DNA of 64,000 nt, taken from contig NZ_JAKSYI010000121.1 of assembly GCF_022829285.1 (NCBI RefSeq), positions 51,792 to 115,791 of the forward strand, read 5' to 3'. Of this stretch, positions 45,656 through 54,095 are shown piece after piece. Position 1 is the first letter of the stretch, and every line of letters starts with the position of its first letter. The position numbers and the translations under genes are program-made. The DNA comes from Methylobacterium sp. J-078. GTDB lineage: Bacteria; Pseudomonadota; Alphaproteobacteria; Rhizobiales; Beijerinckiaceae. The notes under the pieces are model-generated. The model searched no databases and had not been told where the DNA came from. It saw nothing but the letters and a program-made list of their open reading frames with translations.

Positions 45656-46234
45656 ATGATGAAGGCGCGTACCCGCCGCGAAGACCGACCCCTGGTGGTC
45701 CTGGACGCCGCAGAACGCCTGATTCGGCGCATGGGCACGCGCACCCTCACCATCGACGCGGTGGCGGCAGAGGCTTCGTTGAGCAAGGGCGGCGTCCTGC
45801 ACCACTTCGCGTCGAAGGACGCTCTGATCTCGGCGCTGGCCGAGCGCAAGCTGCGTGAGATCCGCGAGAGCGTGGCGACCCACGAAGCCGAGCAGGGCGC
45901 GAACGCGGCCGCCCTCCCCCTGGCGCTGATCGCCCATGCGCGTCAGGTCTATGCCGACGAGGACGGGTTTCCCCGCGCCCTCCTGCTGGCCTCCGCCGAG
46001 AACCCCGAGGCCTTCGCCGGCTTCAACGCCTTCCTGAAGCAGCGCCTCGCCCAGATGGAGGACGTGGCCTGCTGCCCCGGCGCCGGCGCGATGCTGACCT
46101 TCGCCACCCTCGGCCTCCTGCTGACCCGGACCTTGGGCTTCCACTGCCTGGAAGGGGCGGAGCTGGAAAAGCTCTTCGACGCGATGGAACACGCCGCCAA
46201 GGGTCTGCCGAAGTCCGGGAGCCCGACGCCCTGA
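45656..46234 (+). CDS. TetR-family transcriptional regulator
   Basis: 192 residues. The N-terminal helix-turn-helix reads RLIRRMGTRTLTIDAVAAEA then SLSKGGVLHHFASKDALISA, the typical TetR recognition helix. The C-terminal ligand domain contains a paired cysteine (DVACCPGAG) and is otherwise unassigned. It is divergent from the two-adaptor RND pump and most likely its repressor, acting at 45511-45524. Two consecutive ATGs (45656, 45659) make the exact start ambiguous. Confidence 0.88.
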   Translation: MMKARTRREDRPLVVLDAAERLIRRMGTRTLTIDAVAAEASLSKGGVLHHFASKDALISALAERKLREIRESVATHEAEQGANAAALPLALIAHARQVYADEDGFPRALLLASAENPEAFAGFNAFLKQRLAQMEDVACCPGAGAMLTFATLGLLLTRTLGFHCLEGAELEKLFDAMEHAAKGLPKSGSPTP

Positions 46235-46241
46235 TCGCGTC

Positions 46242-47075
46242 TCAGGCGCGGTTGCGGAAGGGATGCAGGAGCTGGCCCGCGAAATCCTTCGGGAAAGTCG
46301 GGTCTTCGATCCCGAACCGCTCGGGCCGCTCGCCCTTCGGCATGTAGTAGGTCCCGAACATCAGGTCGAGAATCGGGAAGGTCGCCGAGAAATTCTTCGA
46401 GCCGCCCTGGTCGATGCCGGTGTGATGCCAGCGATGGTAGATCGGGCTGACGATGACGGTCTTCAGAATCCCGAAATCCCAGTTCAGGTCGCTGTGGATC
46501 AGGGCGGAATGCCAGACCTGGAAGGGTGCCACGAAGGCGATGACCTCGAGGGGCATGCCGAGCAGGATCAGCACCACGTCCGGAAGCACGATGTGGATGA
46601 GGTCGTCCATCGGATGGAAGCGACGCGCCGACACCCAGTGCAACTCTTCGGTGGAGTGATGCACCGCATGGTAGTGCCACAGGGTCATGGTGTGGAACGC
46701 CCGGTGGGTCGCGTACATCATGATGTCGATGAGGACGATGTAGACGACCACGCTCAACCAGAACGGCATGCCGGCGAGCAGGGACACCCCCAGCGACGGA
46801 GGCGTGCCTGGGGCGTCGTCACCCAGGATCATCGAGAACCAGAGCGTGCCGGTGATGAGGAACAGCAGGCTGAGGTAGCGGGTGAACAGCGGCGTAGCGA
46901 ACCACCAGCAGATGTCGGTGATCATCTCGGAGGTGCGCCACCACGGCTTGCCGGAAGCTCCGGGAAACAGCGCGCACAGGATCGTCAGGACGACCGCCAG
47001 GGCCAGCGTCGTCGGAAGGCCTGCGATGATCGCATCACTGAATTGGGTCACGACGGCCAAGGCCCAATCGGTCAT
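46242..47075 (-). CDS. Sterol desaturase/fatty-acid hydroxylase-family membrane protein
   Basis: 277 residues, several helices (TTLALAVVLTILCALFPG; FLITGTLWFSMILG) and the di-iron histidine clusters HRAFH (about 147), HYHAVHHSTEELHW and WHHTGIDQG, followed by FSATFPILDLMFGTYY. Members hydroxylate or desaturate lipids using O2. In an alphaproteobacterium candidates include hopanoid, ceramide or carotenoid-like substrates; none is fixed by context. It is convergent with tetR, with 7 bases between the stops. A near-CtrA motif TTAA-N7-TTAT lies about 50 bases upstream of its start. Confidence 0.85.
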   Translation of the reverse strand: MTDWALAVVTQFSDAIIAGLPTTLALAVVLTILCALFPGASGKPWWRTSEMITDICWWFATPLFTRYLSLLFLITGTLWFSMILGDDAPGTPPSLGVSLLAGMPFWLSVVVYIVLIDIMMYATHRAFHTMTLWHYHAVHHSTEELHWVSARRFHPMDDLIHIVLPDVVLILLGMPLEVIAFVAPFQVWHSALIHSDLNWDFGILKTVIVSPIYHRWHHTGIDQGGSKNFSATFPILDLMFGTYYMPKGERPERFGIEDPTFPKDFAGQLLHPFRNRA

Positions 47076-47193
47076 GCGTCAGCCCTCGCGTACAACTCTG
47101 CTTCCGTAGAACTGTCAGATCCGCCTTAAGGGCCGGTTATGCGCATCGGCGAAAGTCCGGGCGATCCTCACGCCGAACAGGGCGTGCGGAGAT

Positions 47194-48048
47194 TCAGCGT
47201 CCGGCGGCACGCGCTGCACCACGCGCGTCCTCGATCTGCGCGACCGCCGCGCGCACGCGCATGTCGATGAGCGTGCGCCCGCGCTCGGCCGAGGCGCGGC
47301 TCGGATCGCCGCCTGCGCCCGTGGCCTCGGCGCGCAATCCGATGCCGGCGAGGCGGTCGAGGTCGACCCCCTCGGGCCAGATCGCCATGAGTTCGGAGGT
47401 GTCCTGGATCCCGGCGTGGCGCCCGATGGTCTCCATCGTCTCGCCCGCAGCCCGGAGCCAGTCGAGCTGGGCAGCATCGTCGTAATACGCGCTCACGTCG
47501 ACGACACGGACCCCCTGCGGTGCCCATTCCCGGGACAGGCGCTCTGCGACCTCGCGCTGCGGCCCTGTGCTCGCCCCGTGGTCGGCCAGGAAGCCGATCG
47601 TCCGGAAGCCCGCGCCCTTCAGGCTGCGGGCGATCCCCTCCAGGGTGCCGGCGAAGACGGCGTCCGGGACGCCGATCGTACCGGGATAACGCAGGTGGCC
47701 CTCGGGCGGGTCGTAGGCGCCCTGCGGCACATAGGAGATCACGGGGGCGACCAAGGTGCGGCCCAGCCCCTCGGCGATCCGGCGCGCGGCCCAGCCGACG
47801 ATGCGGTCGTGCTTGCCCGTCACCATGTGGATGCCGTTCTGCTCGATGCCGCCGCTCGGCACGAGCACGGTGGTCGCGCCCCGCGCGACGGCGCCGCGCA
47901 CCTCCACCCACGTCATCCGCGCGATCTCGACCTCGCCCGAGAGCGGGGCCGTCAAGGGCCGGCCGACGAACGCGAGACCGGCGACGAGGGCCGCGAGGCA
48001 CAGGGTGCCCCACTTGGCCGCGACGAGTAAGCGGGACGGAGGCGGCAT
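47194..48048 (-). CDS. Creatininase-family amidohydrolase with N-terminal membrane anchor
   Basis: 284 residues. Unlike cytoplasmic creatininases it starts with an uncleaved-looking helix (WGTLCLAALVAGLAFVG), suggesting a periplasmic catalytic domain. Family metal-site patterns: VPSGGIEQNGIHMVTGKHD (Glu, His, Asp ligands) and FLADHGASTGPQREVAERL, a variant of the usual NGHGGN. The substrate is unknown; the family includes creatinine and formamide hydrolases. It follows the HDAC-family gene by 47 bases in a three-gene operon. Confidence 0.8.
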   Translation of the reverse strand: MPPPSRLLVAAKWGTLCLAALVAGLAFVGRPLTAPLSGEVEIARMTWVEVRGAVARGATTVLVPSGGIEQNGIHMVTGKHDRIVGWAARRIAEGLGRTLVAPVISYVPQGAYDPPEGHLRYPGTIGVPDAVFAGTLEGIARSLKGAGFRTIGFLADHGASTGPQREVAERLSREWAPQGVRVVDVSAYYDDAAQLDWLRAAGETMETIGRHAGIQDTSELMAIWPEGVDLDRLAGIGLRAEATGAGGDPSRASAERGRTLIDMRVRAAVAQIEDARGAARAAGR

Positions 48049-48095
48049 GACGGGCTCGAAACGACGAGGGACGGCGGAACGGTAGCCTTCGGGCG

Positions 48096-49010
48096 TTAAC
48101 GGAGCGGTGTCCCCGCCGCCTCGGCCATCGCGGTAAAGAGCAGGGCATGGCGGCCGGCCAGGGCGTCGATGTCGGTGGAATAGCCGCCGCCGATGACGCC
48201 GACGAGGGGCACCCCGCGCCGCCGGGCCTCGCCCACGACGTAGCGGTCCCGCGCCAGCAGGCCCGCATCGGTAAGGTCGAGGCGACCGAGGCGGTCGTCG
48301 CGGTGGGGGTCGACACCGGCATTGTAGAACACGATGTCGGGGGCCAGCGCGTCGAGGAGCGGTCCGACATGGGCCTCCAGCACCGCGAGGTAACCGGTGT
48401 CGTCGAGGCCATCGGGCAGGCCGACGTCGCGGTCGCCCGCGATCTTGCGCGTCGGGTAGTTCTTTTCCGCATGGATCGAGAGGGTGAACAGGTCGGGTGT
48501 GCCGCTCAGGCAATCGGCGGTGCCGTCGCCCTGATGGACGTCGCAATCGATCACGAGGGCGCGGGCGATGATGCCGTCGGCGTGAAGCTGGCGCGCCGCC
48601 ACCGCCACGTCGTTGAAGATGCAGAAGCCCGCCCCGGTCTCGCGCCGGGCGTGGTGGCTGCCCCCGGCCGTGCTGCCCGCGATGCCGTGCGCCAGTGCCA
48701 GCCGCGCCGCCAGCAGGGTCCCGCCCACGGAGGCGCAGGAGCGGGCCACCACCGATTCGCCTACCGGCAGGCCGATATTGCGCTCGATCTCGCGGGAGAC
48801 GTCGTGGGCCAGCACCGCCTCCACGTAGGCGCGGTCATGGGCGAGCGCGAGGAGCGCGGCCCCGGCGGGCTCCGGGCGGGCGAAGCCGTCCGGCACGAGG
48901 CCCTGGTCCACGAGGAGTTCGGCGAGGCGGCCGTACTTCCGCATGGGGAAGCGGTGCCCCTCCGGCAGGGTCGCCTCGTAGGCCGGATGGAAGACGATGG
49001 GCAGGCTCAT
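48096..49010 (-). CDS. Histone deacetylase-family (acetoin utilisation/APAH-like) protein
   Basis: 304-residue zinc hydrolase of the arginase/deacetylase fold. Conserved stretches: AGGSHHARRETGAGFCIFND with the catalytic His pair, VIDCDVHQGDGT with Asp/His zinc ligands, and YNAGVDPHRDDRLGRL with the third Asp ligand, then GGGYS. Bacterial relatives deacetylate proteins, acetylpolyamines or other amides. Four-base overlap with the upstream flavoprotein gene indicates an operon. Confidence 0.88.
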   Translation of the reverse strand: MSLPIVFHPAYEATLPEGHRFPMRKYGRLAELLVDQGLVPDGFARPEPAGAALLALAHDRAYVEAVLAHDVSREIERNIGLPVGESVVARSCASVGGTLLAARLALAHGIAGSTAGGSHHARRETGAGFCIFNDVAVAARQLHADGIIARALVIDCDVHQGDGTADCLSGTPDLFTLSIHAEKNYPTRKIAGDRDVGLPDGLDDTGYLAVLEAHVGPLLDALAPDIVFYNAGVDPHRDDRLGRLDLTDAGLLARDRYVVGEARRRGVPLVGVIGGGYSTDIDALAGRHALLFTAMAEAAGTPLR

Positions 49011-50002
49011 CCGAGATCCGCCGCCAGCCGCCCGGCCAGGGCCGCGCCGCTGTCGTAGGCGGCTTCGACGCGCGGCCCCAGGCAGGCATCACCCGCATAG
49101 CCGACGCGCGCGGCCGGATCGTAGAGACAGGGCGCGCCGCAGGTTCCGGTCACCAGGGCGTAGCGCCAGCGATGGGCGCGCAGATGGATCGGCGCGATGG
49201 CCGTGCCGAGGAGCGCACCGAGGGCCGCGAGCAGGGCGGCCTGCACCGCCTCGGGGGTCTCCTCCAGGTGAGCCGCCGACCAGTCCGGCGAGGCATGGAG
49301 GGTGAGGTGGGGCGCGCCCCCCGAGCGGCCGGGCTTCGTGCTCTCCCGGAACACGGCCGCGATCGGACCGTCGCCGGGCCGGAGCACGTCGCCCGCGAAG
49401 GGAAGCTCCTGCGGGACAGCGAGCATCAGCGACCAGCACGGTGCATAGGCGGCTTGGGCGAGCCCGGCGAGGCCCGGCACCGCCGAGCCGAGGAGCCGCT
49501 CGGCCTGGGGGGCCGGGGCCGTGAGCACCAGCGCGTCGAACACCCGGACCTCGGATGCTTCGGCGAGTGCGAGGCGCCAGCCGGCAGCGTCGCGTGTCAA
49601 GCCCGTCACCGTGCGCCCGACATGAACTTCGAGGCCGGCGAGGAGATCGCGCACCGGGGCCGTCATGTCGGGCACCGCCGCGTCCGCGCCGGGCGCGTCC
49701 CAGGGCGCCACGATCCCGCGCGCGCGCCAATCGTCGAGGCGATCGCGGAAGGCCGGCCCATGGGCGCGCAGGAGCTGTGCCCCGTGGTCGAAGCGAAGCC
49801 CGGTCTCGCGGTCGCGGCGGGTCGCCATGCGGCCCCCGACCTGGCGTCCCTTGTCGAACACGCTCACGGCGAACCCGGCCTCGGCGAGGTGGCGCGCGGC
49901 GCTCGCCCCCGCCATTCCGGCCCCCACGATCACCACCTGCGCCGGTCTGGCCAAACCCTGTCTCCCACACGACACCGCAGGCTTGTCATACGCCTGAAGC
50001 AT
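49007..50002 (-). CDS. Renalase-like FAD-dependent amine oxidoreductase
   Basis: 331 residues. The FAD-binding Rossmann motif is VVIVGAGMAGASAARHLAEA, followed by VFDKGRQVGGRMATRR. The C-terminal GYAGDACLGPRVEAAYDSG closes the FAD site. This is the pattern of renalase-type enzymes, which oxidise aberrant dihydronicotinamide isomers in bacteria; that activity is a family expectation here. ATG 50002 chosen; homology begins about 20 residues later. First gene of the minus-strand trio. Confidence 0.82.
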   Translation of the reverse strand: MLQAYDKPAVSCGRQGLARPAQVVIVGAGMAGASAARHLAEAGFAVSVFDKGRQVGGRMATRRDRETGLRFDHGAQLLRAHGPAFRDRLDDWRARGIVAPWDAPGADAAVPDMTAPVRDLLAGLEVHVGRTVTGLTRDAAGWRLALAEASEVRVFDALVLTAPAPQAERLLGSAVPGLAGLAQAAYAPCWSLMLAVPQELPFAGDVLRPGDGPIAAVFRESTKPGRSGGAPHLTLHASPDWSAAHLEETPEAVQAALLAALGALLGTAIAPIHLRAHRWRYALVTGTCGAPCLYDPAARVGYAGDACLGPRVEAAYDSGAALAGRLAADLG

Positions 50003-50103
50003 CCGGGCTGTTAGGGGCGCTGATGCGCCAAGCGCCGCGACCCCGTGTCCGGCGGACCGGTGCGCGAAGGGCGCCGCAACGCCCGCCAGGGGAGAGGTCG
50101 CGG

Positions 50104-51318
50104 ATGTGGGAGGGGCCGATGTGGAACGCGGCGATGCGTGACCTGGGCGCAACCGGCACGCTCGTGGCCCTCGCCCTCTGCGGCGCCCTCACGCTGATCA
50201 ACCTCGCGGGCATCGCGGTGGCGGCCCGCCGGATCGGGCGCGGCCGGGGCACCGGCCTGGTTCCGGCGGGCGCACCCGTCTCCCTGGTCAGGCCCGTCTG
50301 CGGCGTCGAGGCGTTCAGCGAGGAATTGCTGACGCGGGGCTTCCAGCTCGCCTATCCCGATTACGAGATCCTGTTCTGCGTGGCGGACGCGGACGACCCG
50401 ATCGTGCCCCTGCTGCGCCGCCTGATGGCCGCGCATTCCGGAATCCCCGCCCGCCTGATCGTCGGCGACGAGCGCATCAGCGACAACCCGAAGCTGAACA
50501 ACTGCGTGCGCGGCTGGGAGGCGGCCCGGCACGACTGGGTGGTGCTCGCCGATTCCAACGTCGCGATGCCGCCGGACTATCTTCAGCAGCTTCAAGCGGC
50601 CTGGCGCCCGGATACCGGCCTCGTCTGCTCGACGCCGATCGGCGCCCGGCCGGACGGCCTGTTCGCCGCGGTGGAATGCGCCTTTCTCAATACCCTTCAG
50701 GCGCGCTGGCAATACACCGGCGAGGCCCTGGGCCTCGGCTTCGCACAGGGCAAGAGCATGCTCTGGCACAAGCCGTTCCTCGAGGCACGCGGCGGCATCC
50801 GGGCCCTGGCCGCGGAGATCGCCGAGGATGCGGCGGCCACCAAGCTGGTGCGCGCAGCGGGCGCCCGGGTACACCTCGTCGCTGCGCCCTTCGACCAGCC
50901 CCTCGGCCGCCGCACCCTGTCGGAGGTCTGGTCGCGCCAATTGCGCTGGGCGCGCCTGCGCCGGGTCACGTTTCCGCTCTTCTTCGCCCCCGAGATCGGT
51001 TGCGGCCCGCTCCTGCCCTTCGGCATCGCACTCGCGGCGGCGCCTTCCCTCACCCTCGCGGCGATCCTCGCCGGCCTCACCACCCTCTGGTACGCGGCCG
51101 AGATGGGGCTGGCCCACCGGGCCAAATGGTATCGCCGGCCGCAGCTGCTCCTCGCCTTCCTCGTCCGTGACACGCTGATCCCGGCCCTCTGGACCTGCGC
51201 CTGGATGCGGGGCGCGATTCTCTGGCGGGGCAACGCGATGGACATCCGGCCCAAGGCCGGCGGCTTCGATCCGGCCCCGCCCCGGTCCTGGCGTCGCCCG
51301 CGCGCCAGTGCCGCCTGA
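50104..51318 (+). CDS. HpnI-like glycosyltransferase (GT21, ceramide glucosyltransferase family)
   Basis: 404 residues. One N-terminal helix (TLVALALCGALTLINLAGIA), then a GT-A core: VSLVRPVCGVEAFSEELLTR, VLADSNVAMPPDYLQQL (D1/D2 region), ALGLGFAQGKSMLWHK, the D3 EDAAATKLVR and the QLRWARLRR motif (Q/RxxRW), with C-terminal helices. In hopanoid producers HpnI adds GlcNAc to bacteriohopanetetrol; a ceramide or glycerolipid acceptor is also possible. The usual partners hpnJ and hpnK are not adjacent. GGGGAGAGG precedes ATG 50104; ATG 50119 is the alternative. Confidence 0.8.
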   Translation: MWEGPMWNAAMRDLGATGTLVALALCGALTLINLAGIAVAARRIGRGRGTGLVPAGAPVSLVRPVCGVEAFSEELLTRGFQLAYPDYEILFCVADADDPIVPLLRRLMAAHSGIPARLIVGDERISDNPKLNNCVRGWEAARHDWVVLADSNVAMPPDYLQQLQAAWRPDTGLVCSTPIGARPDGLFAAVECAFLNTLQARWQYTGEALGLGFAQGKSMLWHKPFLEARGGIRALAAEIAEDAAATKLVRAAGARVHLVAAPFDQPLGRRTLSEVWSRQLRWARLRRVTFPLFFAPEIGCGPLLPFGIALAAAPSLTLAAILAGLTTLWYAAEMGLAHRAKWYRRPQLLLAFLVRDTLIPALWTCAWMRGAILWRGNAMDIRPKAGGFDPAPPRSWRRPRASAA

Positions 51319-51381
51319 CGGCTGCGCTCTTGGCTTCCCCCAAGGGCCGGTGACAACCGGCGGAGGGGATGGCGCGATGCA

Positions 51382-51495
51382 GGCAAGGACGGACGCCACA
51401 GGGGCCTCGACGCCGTCCACGCTTGGGGTATCGCGGTCGGCCTCGTGATCTCGGGCACGTATTTCGGCTGAAGCTCCGGCTGGGCTCGGCTATGA
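51382..51495 (+). pseudogene. Decayed N-terminal fragment of an ethanolamine/APC permease
   Basis: The frame reading LDAVHAWGIAVGLVISGTYF (from 51406) closely matches the first helix of ethanolamine permeases, whose consensus I recall as HLWGIAVGLVISGEYFGWSYGWA. After FG, the expected Trp codon is TGA (51469-51471), and the match resumes with SSGWA before another stop at 51493-51495. No start codon or downstream permease sequence remains. A dead, truncated remnant of about 38 codons. Confidence 0.7.
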
Positions 51496-51502
51496 GGCGC
51501 GC

Positions 51503-52198
51503 ATGAGAATCGCGATCCTCGAGGCGGGCGCACCGCCGGAGCGGCTCAGGGGCCGCTATCCCGGCTACGGACGGATGACGGCCGACCTCCTCGGCGCGGG
51601 ACATGTCGGGACGATCTACTCCATCACCCGCGGCGACTGGCCGACCGGCCCGGAGCGCTACGACGCCGTCTTCGTCACCGGGTCACCCGCAGGCGCCTAC
51701 GACCCTCACCCCTGGATCGTGGACCTGCTCGAATTCCTGCGCCGCCTGGACCGGGCCAAGCCCCTGGTCGGCATCTGCTTCGGCCATCAGGTCATGGCGC
51801 AAGCCTATGGCGGGCGCGTCGAGAAATCCGCGAAGGGCTGGGGACTCGGGCTGCACGCCTACGACATCCACGAGCGGGCGACCTGGATGGACGGCGCGGC
51901 CACGGTATCGGTCCCGGCGATCCATCAGGATCAGGTGGTGGCGTTGCCGCCCGGGGCCCGGACGCTCGCCGGCAGCGCCTTCACCCCGCACGGCATCCTG
52001 GCCTATGCCGACCGGCGCGCGATCTCGTTCCAGTTCCATCCGGAATTCGAAGCGGACTACGCCCGTGCGCTGGTCGCCGGCCACCGGCCGGGGGACCTCG
52101 ATCCGAAGCAACGCACTGACGCCCTCGCGTCCCTGGAGCGGCCGGGTGACGGCGCCCGCGTCAAGCGATGGATCGCGCGGTTTCTCGAAGCGGAATGA
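51503..52198 (+). CDS. Class I glutamine amidotransferase-like protein (GMP synthase-like)
   Basis: 231 residues. The triad of class I amidotransferases is intact: nucleophile in PLVGICFGHQVMAQ, and His and Glu in ISFQFHPEFEADY. This stand-alone GATase1 group (YfeJ/Gat1-like) probably hydrolyses gamma-glutamyl amides or glutamine; the partner is unknown. ATG 51503 lies 8 bases after the dead permease fragment. It precedes tRNA-Leu on the other strand. Confidence 0.82.
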   Translation: MRIAILEAGAPPERLRGRYPGYGRMTADLLGAGHVGTIYSITRGDWPTGPERYDAVFVTGSPAGAYDPHPWIVDLLEFLRRLDRAKPLVGICFGHQVMAQAYGGRVEKSAKGWGLGLHAYDIHERATWMDGAATVSVPAIHQDQVVALPPGARTLAGSAFTPHGILAYADRRAISFQFHPEFEADYARALVAGHRPGDLDPKQRTDALASLERPGDGARVKRWIARFLEAE

Positions 52199-52230
52199 GG
52201 AGCGGGACGGTGGCGAAGCCGCGCCGTCGC

Positions 52231-52314
52231 TGGTGCCCGCGGAGGGACTCGAACCCCCACGCCTTTCGGCTTCCGATTTTGAGTCGGACGCGTCTACCAT
52301 TCCACCACGCGGGC
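52231..52314 (-). tRNA. tRNA-Leu (anticodon CAA)
   Basis: 84 bases including an encoded CCA. The acceptor stem is GCCCGCG/CGCGGGC with discriminator A. The anticodon stem-loop TCCGA-CTCAAAA-TCGGA gives anticodon CAA, reading UUG. The long variable arm typical of type II leucine tRNAs is present (AAGCCGAAAGGCGT region), and the T arm contains GGTTCGAGTCC. The 188 bases between its 5' end and the next gene hold no feature I recognise beyond its promoter. Confidence 0.95.
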
Positions 52315-52502
52315 ACGCGCCGCATGTCCTGCCGCGCGGGCCTGCGGCTGTCAACCGATTGCCGGAACGGATGCACCCTGTCCGGCTTCGGGCCAAGCCA
52401 CGCGGTTTTGTCGGCAGATGCGGCCCCGGGGTGCTCGCCAGCCCGGGCGCGGTGTGGTCAAAGGCGCCGTTTCGCCGTTCTCCAGCCATCCCGGACCCGT
52501 TC

Positions 52503-53084
52503 ATGATCCGTCGCCTCTACGAGTGGATCCTCGCGCTGGCGGGTAAGCCGTCGGCGCCCTACGCCCTCGGGGCCGTGGCCTTCGCGGAGAGTTCGTTCTT
52601 TCCCGTGCCGCCGGACGTGATGCTGGTGCCGATGGCGGTGAGCCGGCCGGACCGGGTCTGGTTCTACGCCCTCGTCACCACCCTCGCCTCGGTGGCGGGC
52701 GGCGTGCTCGGCTACGCCATCGGGGCGCTGCTGTTCGATTCGATCGGTCAGTGGGTTTTTCGGGTCTACGGTCTCACCGACAAGGCGGCGACCTTCCAGG
52801 CCTCCTATGCGCAGTACGGGCACTGGGTGATCCTGCTCAAAGGCCTGACGCCGATCCCGTTCAAGCTCGTGACCATCACGTCCGGCTTCGCGCATTACGA
52901 CCTGTTCTGGTTCGTGGTGCTGTCGCTGCTGACCCGCGGCGCGCGTTTCTTCCTGCTCGCGGGACTTCTCGGCCGCTACGGCGTTCAGATCCGTGGGGTG
53001 CTCGACCGGCACCTCAACGTCGTGGCGGCGATCTCCGTCGCGGTGATCATCCTGGGCTTCGTTCTGTTCAAGGTGCTTCTGTAG
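52503..53084 (+). CDS. YqaA/DedA-superfamily membrane protein
   Basis: 193 residues with about five helices. Family stretches include ALGAVAFAESSFFPVPPDVM, LGYAIGALLFDSIGQWV and ILLKGLTPIPFKLVTITSGF, the re-entrant loop pattern of DedA/VTT proteins, and ARFFLLAGLLGRYG. Proposed roles are lipid scrambling or flipping and membrane homeostasis. It ends two bases before dsbB and is probably co-transcribed with it. Confidence 0.88.
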   Translation: MIRRLYEWILALAGKPSAPYALGAVAFAESSFFPVPPDVMLVPMAVSRPDRVWFYALVTTLASVAGGVLGYAIGALLFDSIGQWVFRVYGLTDKAATFQASYAQYGHWVILLKGLTPIPFKLVTITSGFAHYDLFWFVVLSLLTRGARFFLLAGLLGRYGVQIRGVLDRHLNVVAAISVAVIILGFVLFKVLL

Positions 53085-53086
53085 AG

Positions 53087-53575
53087 ATGGACTACGCCTC
53101 GCTCCTCCGCCTGCGCCGGGCCGCCCTCCTCGTCCTCGTCGGCTCCGTGCTGACAATCGCGGGCGCGTTCTACTTCCAGTGGGGGCTCGGCTACGTGCCG
53201 TGCAAGCTCTGCCTGCAGGAGCGGATTCCCTACTACGCGGCGATCCCGCTGGCGCTCCTCGGCCTGTTCGTTCCGGCCTGGGCCGCGCGCCTCGTCCTCG
53301 GCCTCGCGGCCATCGGCCTGCTCTACGGGGCCGGGCTCAGCGTCTACCATGCGGGCGCCGAGTGGGCGTTCTGGGCGGGCCCGACGGATTGTGGCGGCGG
53401 CACGGGCGCCAACCCGAAGGAGATCGGCGACTTTCTGAACACCTTGCAGACCACGCGGGTGGCGGATTGCTCCACCGCCGCCTGGCGCCTGTTCGGAATT
53501 TCCTTGGCAGGCTGGAACGCGCTCATCGCCTTCGTGCTCGCCTCGGTGTCCGGCACGGCGGCACTCAGGCGCTGA
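53087..53575 (+). CDS. dsbB: Disulfide bond formation protein DsbB
   Basis: 162 residues with four helices. Reoxidises DsbA and passes electrons to quinone. The first cysteine pair is YVPCKLCLQERIPYY. The second periplasmic loop carries two cysteines (PTDCGGGTG and RVADCST) far apart, as in the family. It follows the DedA-like gene directly. Confidence 0.9.
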   Translation: MDYASLLRLRRAALLVLVGSVLTIAGAFYFQWGLGYVPCKLCLQERIPYYAAIPLALLGLFVPAWAARLVLGLAAIGLLYGAGLSVYHAGAEWAFWAGPTDCGGGTGANPKEIGDFLNTLQTTRVADCSTAAWRLFGISLAGWNALIAFVLASVSGTAALRR

Positions 53576-53584
53576 GGACAAGGC

Positions 53585-54070
53585 TCAGTGCCGGTCCTCC
53601 AGGGCCGGCGGCAGCGGCGCGACCTCGATGCCCTCGTCGATCAGCGCGCGCGCCTCGTCGAGGCTGGCTTCCCCGTAGATCGCGCGGGTCTCGGTCTCGC
53701 CGTAATGGATGCGCCGAGCCTCCTCGGGAAAGCGCGACCCGACATCGTCTGCATTCTGGGTCACCTGCGCGCGCAGGGCCCGCAGCATGGCGCGCAGGCG
53801 CTGCTCGGGCTCGCTGGACGCGAGTTCCGGCATCGACGCCATCGACGGCACCGGCAGACCGGGCTCGGCGGGCGCTTCAACACCCGCTGCGCGCGGCCCC
53901 CGGTCGGTGCGGGCGACGGAGGGCGCCATCATGCTCTTGCCGACGCGGGCCGATCCGCAGACCGGGCAGCTCACCAGTCCGCGCGCGGCCTGCGCATCGT
54001 AGGAGTCACTCGACGGAAACCAGCTCTCGAAGCCGTGCCCGGCCTCGCAGGCGAGGGTGTAGCGGATCAT
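53585..54070 (-). CDS. DUF1178 family protein
   Basis: 161 residues. The N-terminal zinc-ribbon-like part reads MIRYTLACEAGHGFESWFPS then LVSCPVCGSARVGKSMMAPS. The C-terminal part is alpha-helical (LRAMLRALRAQVTQNADDVG; ARRIHYGETETRAIYGEAS). Function unknown; it is conserved beside Nit-type amidase genes in alphaproteobacteria, as here, 25 bases after that gene. Confidence 0.88.
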   Translation of the reverse strand: MIRYTLACEAGHGFESWFPSSDSYDAQAARGLVSCPVCGSARVGKSMMAPSVARTDRGPRAAGVEAPAEPGLPVPSMASMPELASSEPEQRLRAMLRALRAQVTQNADDVGSRFPEEARRIHYGETETRAIYGEASLDEARALIDEGIEVAPLPPALEDRH

Positions 54071-54095
54071 GGGACCGGAGTTTGGGAGACGAGGG

